Positions 9,102 to 18,346 of a DNA stretch of 30,136 nucleotides are shown in pieces. The stretch's first letter is position 1; every line of letters begins with the position of its first letter. This DNA is from Haplomitrium mnioides. Its lineage: Eukaryota > Marchantiophyta > Haplomitriopsida > Calobryales. Below the pieces are notes generated by a model. The model saw nothing but the letters and a program-made list of their open reading frames with translations. It searched no databases and was not told where the DNA came from. The stretch covers positions 1 through 30,136 of the forward strand of contig JBNGIS010033841.1 of assembly GCA_049999725.1 (NCBI GenBank). Reading direction: 5' to 3'. Position numbers and translations under genes: made by a program.

Positions 9102-10347
9102 CAAAGTGTTGTGGACCTTTCTTTGTCCTCATGTAAGGTATATCTCAAAATTCAAGATAAAAATGTTGTTGTCCAAAACAAAAAATGCATGAAATCAATT
9201 GATGATTTAAATTTTGATGATGGATCGATGTCTCTAATAGCACCACTCAAACAACAAGTGATTTTAATTCAAGTTGGACCTCGCAACAAGATTGGGAAAT
9301 CTGAATTAAATCGAATTCTTTTGGATGAATCTTCATGTGACAACTTGGGAAATGATTCTAGCAAAGAGTCTCAATCAACCAATATTTTGTTTGAGTTATT
9401 GCCAAGAGCATCAATTATATTACAAAAAACATTTCCTAATGTTCTAGATATTGATGAAGATTCTATTTCGACATGGTGCAGTTCTCTCAAAACTCAAGAA
9501 AGATCTCATCATTCGAAAACTTATTGCAAAGGAACAAACAATGTTTATGATGATGATCAAGATCTTCAAGACGATGAAGCATCTTCGATGGTTGGATTTT
9601 CCTACAAACCAAATCGATTAGCACAATATAAGAATTCTTTGTCTCGCCCAAAACCCAAAAGGGTGAACATCTTACGTGAAAATTCTTTGCCGAAAGTCTA
9701 TCATGATGAGAGCTTTATGAAGAAAAAGCTCGATCCAATGTCAATTTCTAAATTCAAGAGAATTTCATGTTGTCAAAATAATTGCTTGTTGTTGTACAAG
9801 ATATTTTTTTTATTAAAACTATAAGAGAAATGTATTTTCGACAAAGCATGAATAATTGAGATATTACATTGCAGTGGGGAATACAAAGAAAAGATTCTGA
9901 TTTGGACATTCGATTTACTCTATTTGGCAATACCATTGTATGTAGAAAAGCATTCAAATTAATATTATTAGTAGGGCATGATAGAATCCAAAGGATTCAA
10001 AAACCCAGATCCTAGAGGCATTTTTGGAAAAAGAGAATTATCTATTAAAGGAGAATTTATACATGAGTAGATGGAAAAAAAATTTCAAGGACACTATGAG
10101 AGAATGCCCACTCACGAATTTTATAACTTGCTTGATAATTTTACCAAATGGGAAGTTTATGACTACTACACAACTTTTTTTAAAGAGAAAGATCTCGATT
10201 GCATTTTTAGTTTTGTGGATTTTACAAAAGATTGGAGAACTTATTTTCCAAATGTAAAGATTCCAAAATACAATAGATTTGTTGTTTGTAAAACATGTGA
10301 AGAAATAAAATCATTGTGAGAAAAATTCGTCTTGGAGTCCGACAAAG

Positions 10348-11195
10348 ATAACAAAATTCTTCTCTTTTGAAACCTTTGGTTAATGCATGCTCTTTTTTTG
10401 AGACTCAAAGCTTACTTCTAAAGATGTTATATTTTCTCAACTTAGTGCAAGAAGATATTCAAGATTTGTGTCGCGTATTTCTTACTAACTTAAGTTGTGA
10501 GAAAAGAGTCTATTCTCGCATAGGGTCAATTGTTTTTAGTTTGAATCTAAACCTTGTGTATAGTCAAATAAAGAGAGGAAATGGATCTGATTGTTGGTGG
10601 TGACCTTAGCTTTGCAACAAACTTTTCTTTTGTTGCTTTGAATCAAAAGCCCTTTGCTAGATAAACTATAGCAAGAATCGTTTTTGTTGTTTGCAAATCA
10701 TATGTGCGCATAGGTTTTGTTTTTCTTTCTTTTAAAACTAGTCGTGACAATAATCAAAGCAAGCCATAATATTGTTATTGTTGCTTTTGATCCTATATGT
10801 GCATACAATCAATTGTTGTCTCTACTTATCCTATACACGTATAAGATCTATTATTGTTTTTGTAATCTTTTGCGAACAAAGAATCCAAGCAATCTTTGAA
10901 ATTATAGTTCTAGTTTGTGACCATTTTTTAGAAAATTATGTTTTTCTTCTTTAAAATCTTTTGTTTATTTCAAGTCAAAGAGAAGTACTTTTGTGAATGT
11001 TATTCAAATTCTTTTTTATTTAAATTACCTAAAGTTCAATTTTAATCTTTTCATAAATTTTTACTTCTACCAATCCAACATTTGTTTAGGATGAATTGAA
11101 CATTTTAGCATATGAGATTGTCTTTTGAGGTTTGAAACATTGACACATGTTTTATTGAACTACTTTATTGTCTTTCGTGCTTTGTGATGATGTAT
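10348..11195 (+). other. Transposase intron (copy X) with broken splice sites
   Basis: In copy Z the exon ends AACAAAG/GTAACA and resumes at TGCAG/CCAAATATAATTG. Here the same positions read GACAAAG/ATAACA and TGTATTGAAATATAATTG, so both donor GT and acceptor AG have been lost. The intron carries several copies of the TATGCGCGCATA-type palindrome near 10,512, 10,700, 10,793 and 10,830. No coding similarity inside. Confidence 0.55.
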
Positions 11196-12912
11196 TGAAA
11201 TATAATTGCCAATTGTTTCTTCATCATGACCAACAAATGAAAGAAAGAACAAAACTTGCAAACCATCGAAGAAAATGTTACGCCAATGGTCAAAAGTACT
11301 TGGGAACTGTCATTGATGGAATGGATGAGAAGAAAACTGTTATTCGACACTAGCCTTCGCCACTGAAAAACATTGATAAAGATTTTTTGATGGGTGTGCA
11401 TATTGTTGGTGCCTTGATATTTAATCATCCTCTTTCTTCAAAGGTCTTTTTTACCAATGGAAACTTGAGAAGTGATTCTAATTTGATAGTTATTGTACTC
11501 AACAAAATATTATGTGACTTTGAAAGGCCACTACCTGCAGTTTTGTATCTGTACTTGGACAACACGACATGAGAGAACAAGAATTCTATCTTTTTTGGAT
11601 ATCTTAGTCTCCTGATTGCCAAGAATGTTTTCTGAAAAATCATACTGATGATCAAATCAATCGAATGTTTAGCCAATTCTTGAAATGTTTGAAATATGTC
11701 AAAGCTTTCACGATTATGAGTCTTAGCGATGCGCTACAGTTATTGTATAATGCTAAACCTCAATTAACTCTTTGGATGAAAACTTAGGATTTCAAAATAT
11801 TTCTACAACAACGTCCCTCTCTAGTTCAAAGGATACATGACATTACCTTTAATCAACCATTCAAGTTCTAGTTGAATGATTCCAATGCAAAGATTTAGAG
11901 CAAATAGTTTTCAACAGATGAATTTTGGCTACCTCTAGATGGTATTTGTCAACTCAAGTGCCTACCTGAAGTGGACAAAAAAATTTTGAGTTCAATTTTG
12001 ATTCCTGTGAAGGCATATTCTAAAATCAAATGATCTCAAAAGGAAGAAAGAGAAGTTGATGCCAAAAAAGTGGCCTTTGCAATAAGGGACAATATAAATC
12101 TGAACTGCTACAAGTTCTTTATAGATTCTCGTATTCAATAGTGGAATGACTTTTCTCTTGCTCAACAAGAGATTGCAGCCTTCATCTTTGAAAAAACAAA
12201 TGAGTATTCGAAGTAGAATTCACCTTTCCACCTTCACAAACGACAAACACTAGTAATGATTCTCAAAATGTTTGTTTAGGTTCTCAGCTTGATGCTCAAC
12301 ATATAGAAAAAGATGCTACAATAAAAAAAATACTTTCTACAAATCAAGAAATCTATGATAGAGCATCTAGGCCGTCAAAAGAAACTCTTGCGTATAGTGC
12401 CCGATACATGTACAAATTTGGCAATCTATATGAGATGAAAGCTAAAATGCTTATTTGTGTCGTTGCATCTTTGGATCTAAAGAGCAAACCATTTTGGGTT
12501 ACCAAAGTTCTCCAAGTTTTTTCATTTTATGAGGAAGAACCCCCAAACCTAAAATGAGTATGTGTTTAATGGTTTGCTTGTGAGCATGAGGATGCATTTT
12601 CTGGACAATACTTTCCAAAAAAAATTATAGCGACAAAAGGGAAACACAAATCTAAGTTACATATTGATGTACTTGATGTGACACAAATCACGATTCTGTC
12701 TTTTGATTTTCTTCTTATACAAAAAAACCAATTGAGAAAAACCACGCTAGCTACCAGTAAATCAAATCTATTTGAGTACAAAAGACAAAAAGCAATCAAT
12801 CCTGATATGTTTGAAAGAGATTTAATCACTATCATTAACACTGAGACAGATCAAGTAAATCTTGATAAATCTTTTAAAAACTGAATGTGAAGAAGTCGAG
12901 ACGAGTGACTAA

Positions 12913-14469
12913 AGTAATTTAAAAATTTTATTATATACTTTCAATTATATTGTAATTTAATATTATTATTTTATTAAATACGTGAGAAAGTTATGAATAA
13001 AATTTGTTGAATTTATGTGCTACCTTGAACTTTTTAGTGTAAATGATTCCAAGTTGAATGTTATTTTTGGTAAATGAAACTTGAATCTTTAGCTAGTGTT
13101 TTCATTTGGTTTGTAAAATATTTTCTTATCCAAAATGTTATTACGTTCTTTCCTAGTTTAGTGCTTGCTAGAAGAGTTTAAGGTTATCATATTGCTAAAG
13201 CAGCTGCCCAAATTGACTACTTATCTTTTGCTTCTAAGGACTTTGATGTAAAATTACAAACCTTCGGCACGCTTTGACTCACATGTAGAGTTTTGACCCA
13301 TTTTGATTTTAGATTTCAAATCACAAAATGAAATCTTTAGCATGTATAGAGTTTGTTGCAAAATAATAACCTTTAGCGCTTAAATGTTTGGTAGTAGAAG
13401 TTTGAAGCCAATACGCACATAGACTTTGAATCTCAAATCAAAACATCGTGTGTGCAAAATATCTTGTATGGAGTTTAAAACCTAAGTTCTTGATATTCTT
13501 TGTTGTGGAGTGTTTAGATTGGTGAGTTGGGTTTCCTATACACGCATAGACTTTGAGGTGGAGTGTTCAAATGTTGAGCTTGGATTCCTATTCACGCATA
13601 GACTTTGGGGTGCAAGTCCAAGCCTTCTACATGTTCTACTTCTCAAATACAACTCTCAAGCTTCTACATACAAAGACTACCGGTTAGAATGTAGTTTCTA
13701 CACTGATCATAGACTCTTTTGTAGAACTCAAAACCTTTGCTTGGTAGAATCAAGTCAAAAATTTGGGGATTTTTTTGTTTACACTCTTGATTCAATCTCC
13801 TTAGCCACTATCTTTTTGATTATTATCCATGACTCCTTTGTGTATATGTTTTGTTGAATTATAAAATAATTTTAAATGTTGAAACCTTTTTTTTAAACCA
13901 ACTTTAACTTTTTTGTGCATGGATTTGCAACTATAAATGAAAGCTTTTTTCTAGCTTGAACTTGAAAATAGAGCTCAAAAATCCATACAATGTTTCGTTT
14001 TGTTGGTTTATGTGTCTACGATTGCAAACTCCTTCCCTTGACTTCTAGACTACTTGGGCTTTTTCCTCATGTTTTGTAATTTTTTTTTTCAAAAAAAGAA
14101 GTTTCAAAGAGCACTATGTTCATGCGCGCTTAGAGTTTGTGCAACCAAACATATTTCAAAAATAGTTTCTTCTTACATGTATTTCAATTTTTGGGCTTCA
14201 AATTGCAATCAATGATAAATGTAATTTTCTTGTGAAAACTTACCATAATTTTTATACTTTTCATTGATTTTGAGTTTCCAATATTTTCATAAAAATTTAG
14301 AATATTGTTTGATTTTGCATAATAAAATTGACTTTTTCTCTAATATCCTTGTTGAAACGACCAAAAATGAACCTAAAAAACTCACGTACTTTTTGTTTCA
14401 AAAAAATAACCTCATTTTTTCTACATTTTGAGCTCAAAAACCACAATTTTTCCTATAAAAGAAAGGTTC
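12913..14469 (+). mobile_element. Subterminal region, transposase side (copy X)
   Basis: Non-coding, about 1.5 kb, collinear with the reverse complements of 22,578-23,910 (copy Z) and 28,760-30,136 (copy V). It contains diverged units of about 37-51 bases with AGACTTTG..TGGAGTGTTCA and palindromes such as CACGCATAGACTTTG near 13,400, 13,540 and 13,595. Frames here, including 13,510-13,857, arise from the repeats and have no motif; they are not called. Confidence 0.6.
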
Positions 14470-14513
14470 CTATTTTGAGTAGCATGTTTTCTTAGTTCAA
14501 AGTAGAGAGTGTT
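14470..14513 (+). repeat. Transposon terminal repeat, transposase end (copy X)
   Basis: TATTTTGAGTAG, then TTAGTTCAAAGTAG, then AGAGTGTT. The same end occurs at 91-129 (+), at 28,718-28,760 (-) and, as the other end of the element, at 20,321-20,359 (+). Internally it holds two direct half-repeats of the form TTCNRAGTAG about 20 bases apart. The next base begins alpha coding similarity of copy Y. Confidence 0.6.
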
Positions 14514-14539
14514 AAAAACGTATGCATATAGTGTTTTCA

Positions 14540-15330
14540 TTGTAGTAGTGGACCTAAAGTGTGGGTTAAGGGATAAGTTAGAGTTTGACATCATGAACCT
14601 TGACAAGTACAAATATGAGATTGCAAGAGGCAATCATAGTGATGCCACAAAGCAGCTTTAAATTAGCAAATATAGAGTGAACAATTCCATGTTTTTGCTT
14701 TCGAATTGTTATGTGTATAAGGGGCTTACACAAATAGAAGCCCACATCTTTGCAACTGATGACAATTATGACCAATGTTATATATTGAAAATGACATCCA
14801 TTCAAAAAGTCGAGTATTGGCATTAGAGGTGCATAGATTGGGATGGTGTCATCCCATAAATTAAAAAGAGAATTGGTTTTAGAGAGTTTGGAGATAAAGC
14901 TAAAGTCTACTCTTGAAAAGACTATTACATCTCAAGACAATTGGTTCTAGCTTTTATTCCAAAAAGGAGGGCTCAAGAAGTTACAATAGATCATATTTAC
15001 AATGTGAGAAAAAAATCAAGTGAAGGGCCAAAAGCCAAAGACCAAAGGATCTTTGAGAATATAGGACATGAAGTGGACACCATGGAGGTTCCTTCAAGGT
15101 ATATTGGACAAAATTAAAGTATCAGTTTTGAAACATGTGGAAGATGAAGAGCTTTCAATTGATGAAATGTTTTGCGTACTTCAGAGACATAAAATTTTGG
15201 CAATGATAGTTAGATCTTTTTGCTCTGAGGTATACTGCAACTTGTTAGAGGAAGAAAAGATGGAGTATCCCATCCACACAGAGGAGTCAAAGATGTTCTC
15301 TTTTTACTCGAGCTTTGAAAAATTGTTGGC
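14540..15330 (+). pseudogene. Accessory gene segment alpha, first copy (copy Y)
   Basis: Similarity to the minus-strand segment at 142-986 begins a few bases after the terminus of copy X and reads DLKCGLRDKLEFD, NLDKYKYEIARGNHS, MTSIQKVEYWH, STLEKTITSQDNWF, GHEVDTMEVPSR and FYSSFEKLL. The frame 15,068-15,376 covers only its 3' part. Several stops and at least two frameshifts interrupt it. It ends at GCAAGT where the other copies have GTAAGT, so the donor is degraded. The following intron carries the 24-bp array. Function unknown. Confidence 0.55.
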
Positions 15331-15429
15331 AAGTTTCTTTTCTCCTTTTTCAATTCTATTTCAAAAGTTTTATTGAATCTTTTTAAAGTTGATCAAATCC
15401 TTAGTCATCTTTACTTGTTCAATTCACTA

Positions 15430-15560
15430 GTCCTATTGACTTGAGAGTCCATGTGATCATGGACTCTCAAGTCCATGTGCGCATAGACTCTTGAGTCTAA
15501 ACCCACATATACACTTGAGTACATGCTTGCAAGGACTTTCAAGTCTATAAGCATATAGAC
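15430..15560. repeat. 24-bp palindromic minisatellite, copy Y intron 1
   Basis: About five to six units of the ATGGACTC..GAGTCC..GCGC type with 24-base spacing, lying between alpha and beta. Same unit as in 7325-7690. Confidence 0.85.
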
Positions 15561-15632
15561 CATTGTTCCTTTTCAAATTCAAGGTCTTTGTTTTTTTTCT
15601 CCTCTTATTTCTTCCTCCGTGCTTTGTACAAG

Positions 15633-16189
15633 GAGACAAAAATGTTCAAACGATAGCTTGCTAAAAAAATTGAAGGCCGCTATGAAATCGCGAAAGAGAT
15701 CTCGGGTGAAAAAAGGCTCTGAAGATCAAGAGCGGCCCTTACTCTTGTATCATACCCTCCTTCTTTTATGCTCTATCGCCAAAAAACTAGAGAGTGGAAG
15801 GCAAGGCAGCAAAGTGATAATGTTGTCCCTCCAACTAAAAAAGAGCTTGAAGAGCAAGATAAGGACTTAATGTCCTTTATTGATAGACTCAACGTGGCAT
15901 TTTATCAAGTCCACGAAGAGTCCAACGCTCGACAGTTGAAGGGCTTAGTGAAACCTAGATGTTTCATTTTGGCAATTGCTGATAATCCTTACAAGTATAA
16001 CCTTGAAGAATGCAAGCATGACAATTCTGAGCCCTTCGTGAAGGATGACATTTTGGACATGGTTTCTTCTTTTGCGGCCATTACAACTTTAAAATTTCAG
16101 TCTTTTATTATAATCCATTCTTCTCAACAATTTGAAATTGTGGAGGATGCTCTTTTGAAGGTTTGTTGTGCCATCGACCATGACATTTG
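15633..16189 (+). pseudogene. Accessory gene segment beta, first copy
   Basis: Follows an ACAAG acceptor at 15,632. It reads MFKR.LAKKIE, KSRKRSRVKK (basic, possible nuclear localisation), then after a frameshift REWKARQQSDNVVPPTKKEL, DLMSFIDRLNVAFYQVH, NARQLKGLVKPRCFILAIAD, PYKYNLEECKHDNSEPFVKD, ILDMVSSFAAI and IIHSSQQFEIVEDALLKVCC, ending DHDIW/GTAAGT. The second copy (17,050-17,604) is about 65-70% alike by eye, and conserved residues fall in one frame, which supports a coding origin. No known domain recognised. Intron donor intact. Confidence 0.6.
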
Positions 16190-16279
16190 GTAAGTTTTAT
16201 TTTGATTTTTTCATATTTTAGTTTATCTTGTTTATTTTTCCTTTACTTTCTTTACAATGTCTGATTTTATTTTTTATTA

Positions 16280-16725
16280 CTGGAGATCAAGCTAAAGTAA
16301 ACTCTTGAAAAGACTGTGACTTCTCAAGACAATTGGTTCGAGTTGGCGTTTCAAAATAGAGAGCTCAAGGAGCTACAACAAAGCATTTTTACAATGTGGG
16401 AAAAGAATCAAGTGAAAGGCCAAAACCCAAAGGCCATAGGATCTCTTAGAATAGAGGACATGAAGTGAACATTGTAAAGGTCCTTTCAGTGTCTTTTTGA
16501 CGAAAAAAAAATTTATATTTTGAAATGGATGGAAGTCGGAGAGCTTTCAATTAAAGAAATGTCTCGTGAACTTGAGAGACATAAAGTTTTGGCTGAAATG
16601 GTGAAATCATTTTTCTCTTAAGTATATTGCAGCTCTAGAGAGGAGGCAATGACATAGTATCCCATCCATACAAAGGAATCAAAGATGTCCTCTTTCTACT
16701 CAAGCTTCGAAAAATTGTTAGTAAG
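16280..16725 (+). pseudogene. Accessory gene segment alpha, second partial copy
   Basis: Starts within alpha at EIKLK.TLEKTVTSQDNWFEL and runs through LKELQQSIFTMWEKN, GSLRIEDMK, WMEVGELSIKEMSREL and HKVLAEMVKSFFS to a FEKLLVSKFL-like end with a GTAAGT donor. It lies about 1.39 kb after the equivalent position of the first copy, so it belongs to a tandem duplication of alpha 3' part plus beta. It lacks the first half of alpha. Stops are present. Confidence 0.55.
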
Positions 16726-16796
16726 TTTCTTTTTCCCTTCTCCAACTGTGTTTCAAAAGATTTATTCATTGTTTTTGAAGTTAATGTAGCCTCAAT

Positions 16797-16980
16797 GCGC
16801 TTGGACTCTTAAGTCTAGGCTCGTATGGACTCTCAATTCCATGCTCACATGGACTTGAGAGCGTACGTACAAGAGCTCTCAAGTCCATACACTCATGGAC
16901 TTTGGAGTCTCTATGCACATCGATTCAAGAGTCCATGTGAGCATGTACTCTCAAGTCTATGCTCGCATGGACTGCTCTTC
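16797..16980. repeat. 24-bp palindromic minisatellite, copy Y intron 2
   Basis: Seven to eight units of the same 24-base palindromic type, including one unit disrupted near 16,860. The long open frame starting at 16,825 passes through the array only because 24 is a multiple of three; it then enters beta. Confidence 0.85.
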
Positions 16981-17049
16981 CTCTTTAAATTGAAGTTCTT
17001 TGCTTTTTTTTTCTCCTCTTATTTTTTTCTCTGTGCTTTTTTGCATGGC

Positions 17050-17604
17050 AATAAAACGTTTAAACAGCAGCTTGCCAAGAAATTGACGGTTGCTGCAAAA
17101 GGGAGAAAGAGATCTAGGGTCCAAGAAGCCTATGAAGTTCAAGACCAGACCCCAACCCCTCTATCATACCCTCATACTTTTTTGCTCTACTGTCAAAAAG
17201 CCAAAGAGTGGAAGGCAAGGCAGCAAAATGACGCTCTTGTCCCTCCAACTGAAGGAGGGCTTGAAGGGGAAGACAAGGACTTAATGTCCTATGTTGATGG
17301 ACTCAATGTGGCATTTTATCAAGTCCATAGGGAGTCCAATGCTCGAAAATTGCAGGGCTTGGTAAAACCCATAAGTTTCACTTTAGCAATTGCTGATATT
17401 CCTTATAGGTATAACGTAAACAAATGTAACCATGGCAATTCCAAGCCCTTCACAAAAGACAACATTTTTGATATGGTCTCTTCTTTTGCGGTTGTTTATT
17501 ACTTTTGATTTTTGGTCTTTTATTATCATTCATTCTTCTCAACAATTCAAAATCAAGGAGGATGCTCTTTTGAAGGTTTTTTGTGCCATCAGCCATGACA
17601 TCTA
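17050..17604 (+). pseudogene. Accessory gene segment beta, second copy
   Basis: The best-preserved accessory segment: TFKQQLAKKLTVAAKGRKRS, QTPTPLSYPHTF, AKEWKARQQNDALVPPTEG, DLMSYVDGLNVAFYQVHRES, NARKLQGLVKPISFTLAIAD, PYRYNVNKCNHGNSKPFTKD and MVSSFAVV form one open frame to 17,508. After a frameshift it continues IIHSSQQFKIKEDALLK to a GTAAGT donor at 17,605. A basic GRKRSRV-like stretch near the start could direct nuclear import. The intron to gamma runs 17,605-17,701. Function unknown; no stop in the first 150 codons, so it decayed later or less than beta 1. Confidence 0.6.
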
Positions 17605-17701
17605 GTAAGTTTTGTTTTGATTTTTCAATATTTTAATTTATCTTGTTTATTTATCTTTTACTTTCTTTGCAATGTTTGATTTTTTTTTCTTAAACTACAA
17701 G

Positions 17702-18346
17702 AACAAAAACAACATTCATCATTTAGAAGGTCCTAGAATCGCTTGCTCCTACAAGCATTGGACTGTGAATTACTGAACAAAGGAGGGCAAGTAGAGCAAG
17801 AAGCTCTTAAACTTTCAATCCAACAATACAAGCGGCCATCCTTGATAGATAATGCAGAGTCTCTTCAGCTACCAAGCTGTTTCAATGAAACTCAAACATC
17901 CAAAAGATGATGCTTCTATAAATGTGTACCAAAAGCCTCACGATTTCTACAACTTTTTCATTGACCATTTGTCAACATAGCAAGATTGGATCTTAGATCT
18001 TTGCTCTAGATCCAGCACAAGCCTTGTTTGTGCTTTGAAGTTGATGAAAAATTACATTGTTGTGGAGCATGATATACGTCAATCTCTCTATATTCCCTAC
18101 AAAGTTTTGATGATGGCTTCTTTCCTATATGATGTCACAGAATTGCACATTGTATATGTGTACCAAAAGAAGTATGTTTCTATTGATACTGTTGGTGCAA
18201 ATGGTGATTATGTTGCCATTGTTGGAACAAGAAAGTCTCGACATGGTTCTCTTGCGGTTGCCAATACCCAAGCTTCTTAGTCTATTGAATTGGATGAGAT
18301 TATTTCTCTTGAAGAGGATAGAATTGAAGTTGTAGTTGAGTACTAA
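17702..18346 (+). pseudogene. Accessory gene segment gamma (last exon), first copy
   Basis: After an ACTACAAG acceptor the translation reads NKNNIHHLEGPRIACSYKHW, then, past stops and frameshifts, LDLCSRSSTSLVCALKLMKN, VVEHDIRQSLYIPYKVLM, DVTELHIVYVYQKKYV and GTRKSRHGSLAVANTQAS, ending with an acidic tail ELDEIISLEEDRIEVVVEY and TAA. Gamma 2 has the same order and tail (LDLDETIPLKEDETEVEVAE), so the C-terminus of the accessory protein is probably acidic. No domain recognised. In the intact gene this would be the final exon, followed by about 0.9 kb to the element end. Confidence 0.55.

Larger units (their letters stand above)
8652..12912 (+). pseudogene. DUF7869-type transposase pseudogene (copy X)
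   Basis: Start: ATG at 8652 (MAGDLKAKRR), equivalent to the ATG at 27,373 in copy Z. Order of parts: basic N-terminus; a 10-residue repeat (EPYARIGS-like, 8875-9001); acidic linker (9230-9600); SISKFKRISCC at 9740-9780; IREMYFRQ and FTLFGNTIVCRKAFKL (9820-9960); IPKYNRFVVCKTCEEI (10,260-10,310); intron 10,348-11,195; HHDQQMKERTKLANHRRKCY and VIDGMDEKKT (11,220-11,340); LYLYLDNTT.ENKN (11,540-11,585); DDQINRMFSQF (11,650); FSTDEFWLP (11,915); a C-terminal region with PFWVTKVLQV..WF; tail ending ETSD. In DUF7869-type proteins, widespread in invertebrates and algae/plants, the conserved acidic residues look like a DDE-type active site. Broken by many stops, frameshifts (one at about 12,875 gives an early stop at 12,884), lost splice sites and a deletion removing the GFLMVG stretch before HTD. 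Family naming is from memory of the motifs. Confidence 0.65.
130..14513 (+). mobile_element. Copy X of a two-gene DUF7869-type DNA transposon (left part missing)
   Basis: Inferred element. On the plus strand it has a broken transposase gene (8652-12,912) and a right end that terminates at 14,513. On the minus strand it has accessory-gene segments delta (8089-6782) and alpha (986-142). Beta, gamma and the accessory-side terminus are absent; copy W abuts alpha at 129/130. Positions 7150-14,513 are collinear with the reverse complement of 22,578-28,717 plus 28,718-30,136, which defines the family. Between delta and alpha there is an extra 5.8 kb with host gene fragments. I do not know whether that stretch was captured by the element or inserted later. 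Confidence 0.55.

Noticed and set aside
13510-13857. 115-codon plus-strand frame
   Set aside because: Lies within the non-coding subterminal repeats; copies Z and V do not keep the frame.
1-14513. LTR retrotransposon with LTRs at 1-129 and 13,200-14,513 (and 28,718-30,136 with 22,578-23,640)
   Set aside because: The direct orientation fits LTRs at first sight, but the same last 40 bases end copy Y with a different interior. No primer-binding site, reverse transcriptase or integrase is seen between the repeats, and the coding content is transposase-like. Disfavoured, not excluded.
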